Shown here piece after piece: positions 52,349 through 52,484 of a DNA stretch of 52,484 bases (the first letter of the stretch is position 1; every line of letters starts with the position of its first letter). Source of the stretch: Oceanibaculum pacificum (GTDB lineage Bacteria; Pseudomonadota; Alphaproteobacteria; Oceanibaculales; Oceanibaculaceae); NCBI RefSeq assembly GCF_001618175.1, contig NZ_LPXN01000057.1, positions 1-52,484 on the forward strand, read 5' to 3'. The position numbers and the translations under genes are program-made. Under the pieces are notes generated by a model, which was not told the origin of the DNA, searched no databases, and worked only from the letters and a program-made list of their open reading frames with translations.

Positions 52349-52484
52349 ATCAGGCCTCGCAATTGATCACGGCCGGATGCGGCCGAATGGCGGGAAGATG
52401 ACGGCAGGATAGAGGGATATTTTTCCGTCGTCATGGAAACGATGCCTCTTTTCGGGCATAAGCCGCCCTATGCTTCGAGACGCC
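52349..52484. other. End of the window, no firm gene
   Basis: Downstream of the aldolase-like gene's start lies 136 bases. A reading frame from an ATG at 52433 (METMPLFGHKPPYASRR) stays open to the window edge on the plus strand. It is too short to judge and shows no clear ribosome binding site. Confidence 0.3.

Noticed and set aside
1-52484. CRISPR arrays, rRNA, tRNA, insertion sequences and prophage genes
   Set aside because: No regularly spaced repeats, transposase or integrase motifs, rRNA-like stretches or cloverleaf-like sequences were found by eye; a computer search with a tRNA model could still find one missed.

Overview
The window is GC-rich DNA from a bacterium, most likely an alphaproteobacterium of the Rhodospirillales/Azospirillum type. 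The evidence is gene content: several LIV-type ABC transporters, a thiOSGE cluster under a TPP riboswitch, NdvB/NdvC-like beta-glucan synthases, a chemoreceptor ending in FVAKVRAA, and many ATGA or TGATG gene overlaps. The genus assignment is inference. No rRNA, tRNA, CRISPR array, insertion sequence or phage gene was seen. Almost all of the DNA codes, and most very long antisense reading frames are shadows of real genes caused by high GC.

Region by region. 1-3.7 kb: the end of a membrane-protein gene, a MarR regulator, a DUF1116 protein, a Rieske ferredoxin, a phosphoribosyltransferase and a PhyH dioxygenase. 3.7-9.8 kb: a complete branched-chain-amino-acid-type (LIV) ABC transporter with two paralogous substrate-binding proteins. 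10-13.5 kb: an arsenic operon, arsR - GAPDH - arsJ - arsC - small ORF, with a putative leaderless arsR promoter. 13.5-14.5 kb: a secreted metallo-beta-lactamase-fold protein with its own terminator. 14.7-20.4 kb: a second LIV operon behind a candidate sigma-54 promoter, in which permease LivM and both ATPases are fused into one 854-residue protein, followed by an isopenicillin-N-synthase-like oxygenase. 20.4-23.8 kb: DMT transporter, GNAT, XRE-cupin regulator, VOC protein and a bifunctional GDP-mannose/PMI enzyme. 23.9-29.2 kb: two small genes, then two GH17-like proteins, the larger fused to a GT2 glucan synthase.

29.6-31.4 kb is a compositionally different, AT-rich pair of genes (PAS_5-like and GNAT-like). 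The second has a long inverted repeat folding over its ribosome binding site. 31.4-33.4 kb: small membrane protein, TatA, a SecF without SecD, and a doubtful secreted protein. 33.4-36.4 kb: thiE, thiG, thiS and thiO under a TPP riboswitch; thiO has no ordinary start codon after the aptamer. 36.4-38.1 kb: chemoreceptor. 38.4-44.7 kb: surface-polysaccharide genes (two GT4 glycosyltransferases, a UDP-sugar epimerase, a sulfotransferase, an ABC-2 exporter permease) around a second PAS_5 protein. 44.8-52.4 kb: succinate-semialdehyde dehydrogenase, RidA, a DUF1902 antitoxin-like gene with a decayed HicA partner, a sodium:solute symporter, a CorC/HlyC-type protein, an EamA exporter and a DSD1-type PLP enzyme.

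How the genes fit together: both LIV operons end in an Fe(II)/2-oxoglutarate-type oxygenase gene, which suggests uptake followed by oxidation of small metabolites. The thi operon makes the thiazole half of thiamine and feeds back through TPP. The ars operon exports 1-arseno-3-phosphoglycerate and probably uses ArsC to make the arsenite that derepresses ArsR. ManC, the glucan synthases and the sulfotransferase/ABC-2 cluster all point to an elaborate envelope polysaccharide layer.
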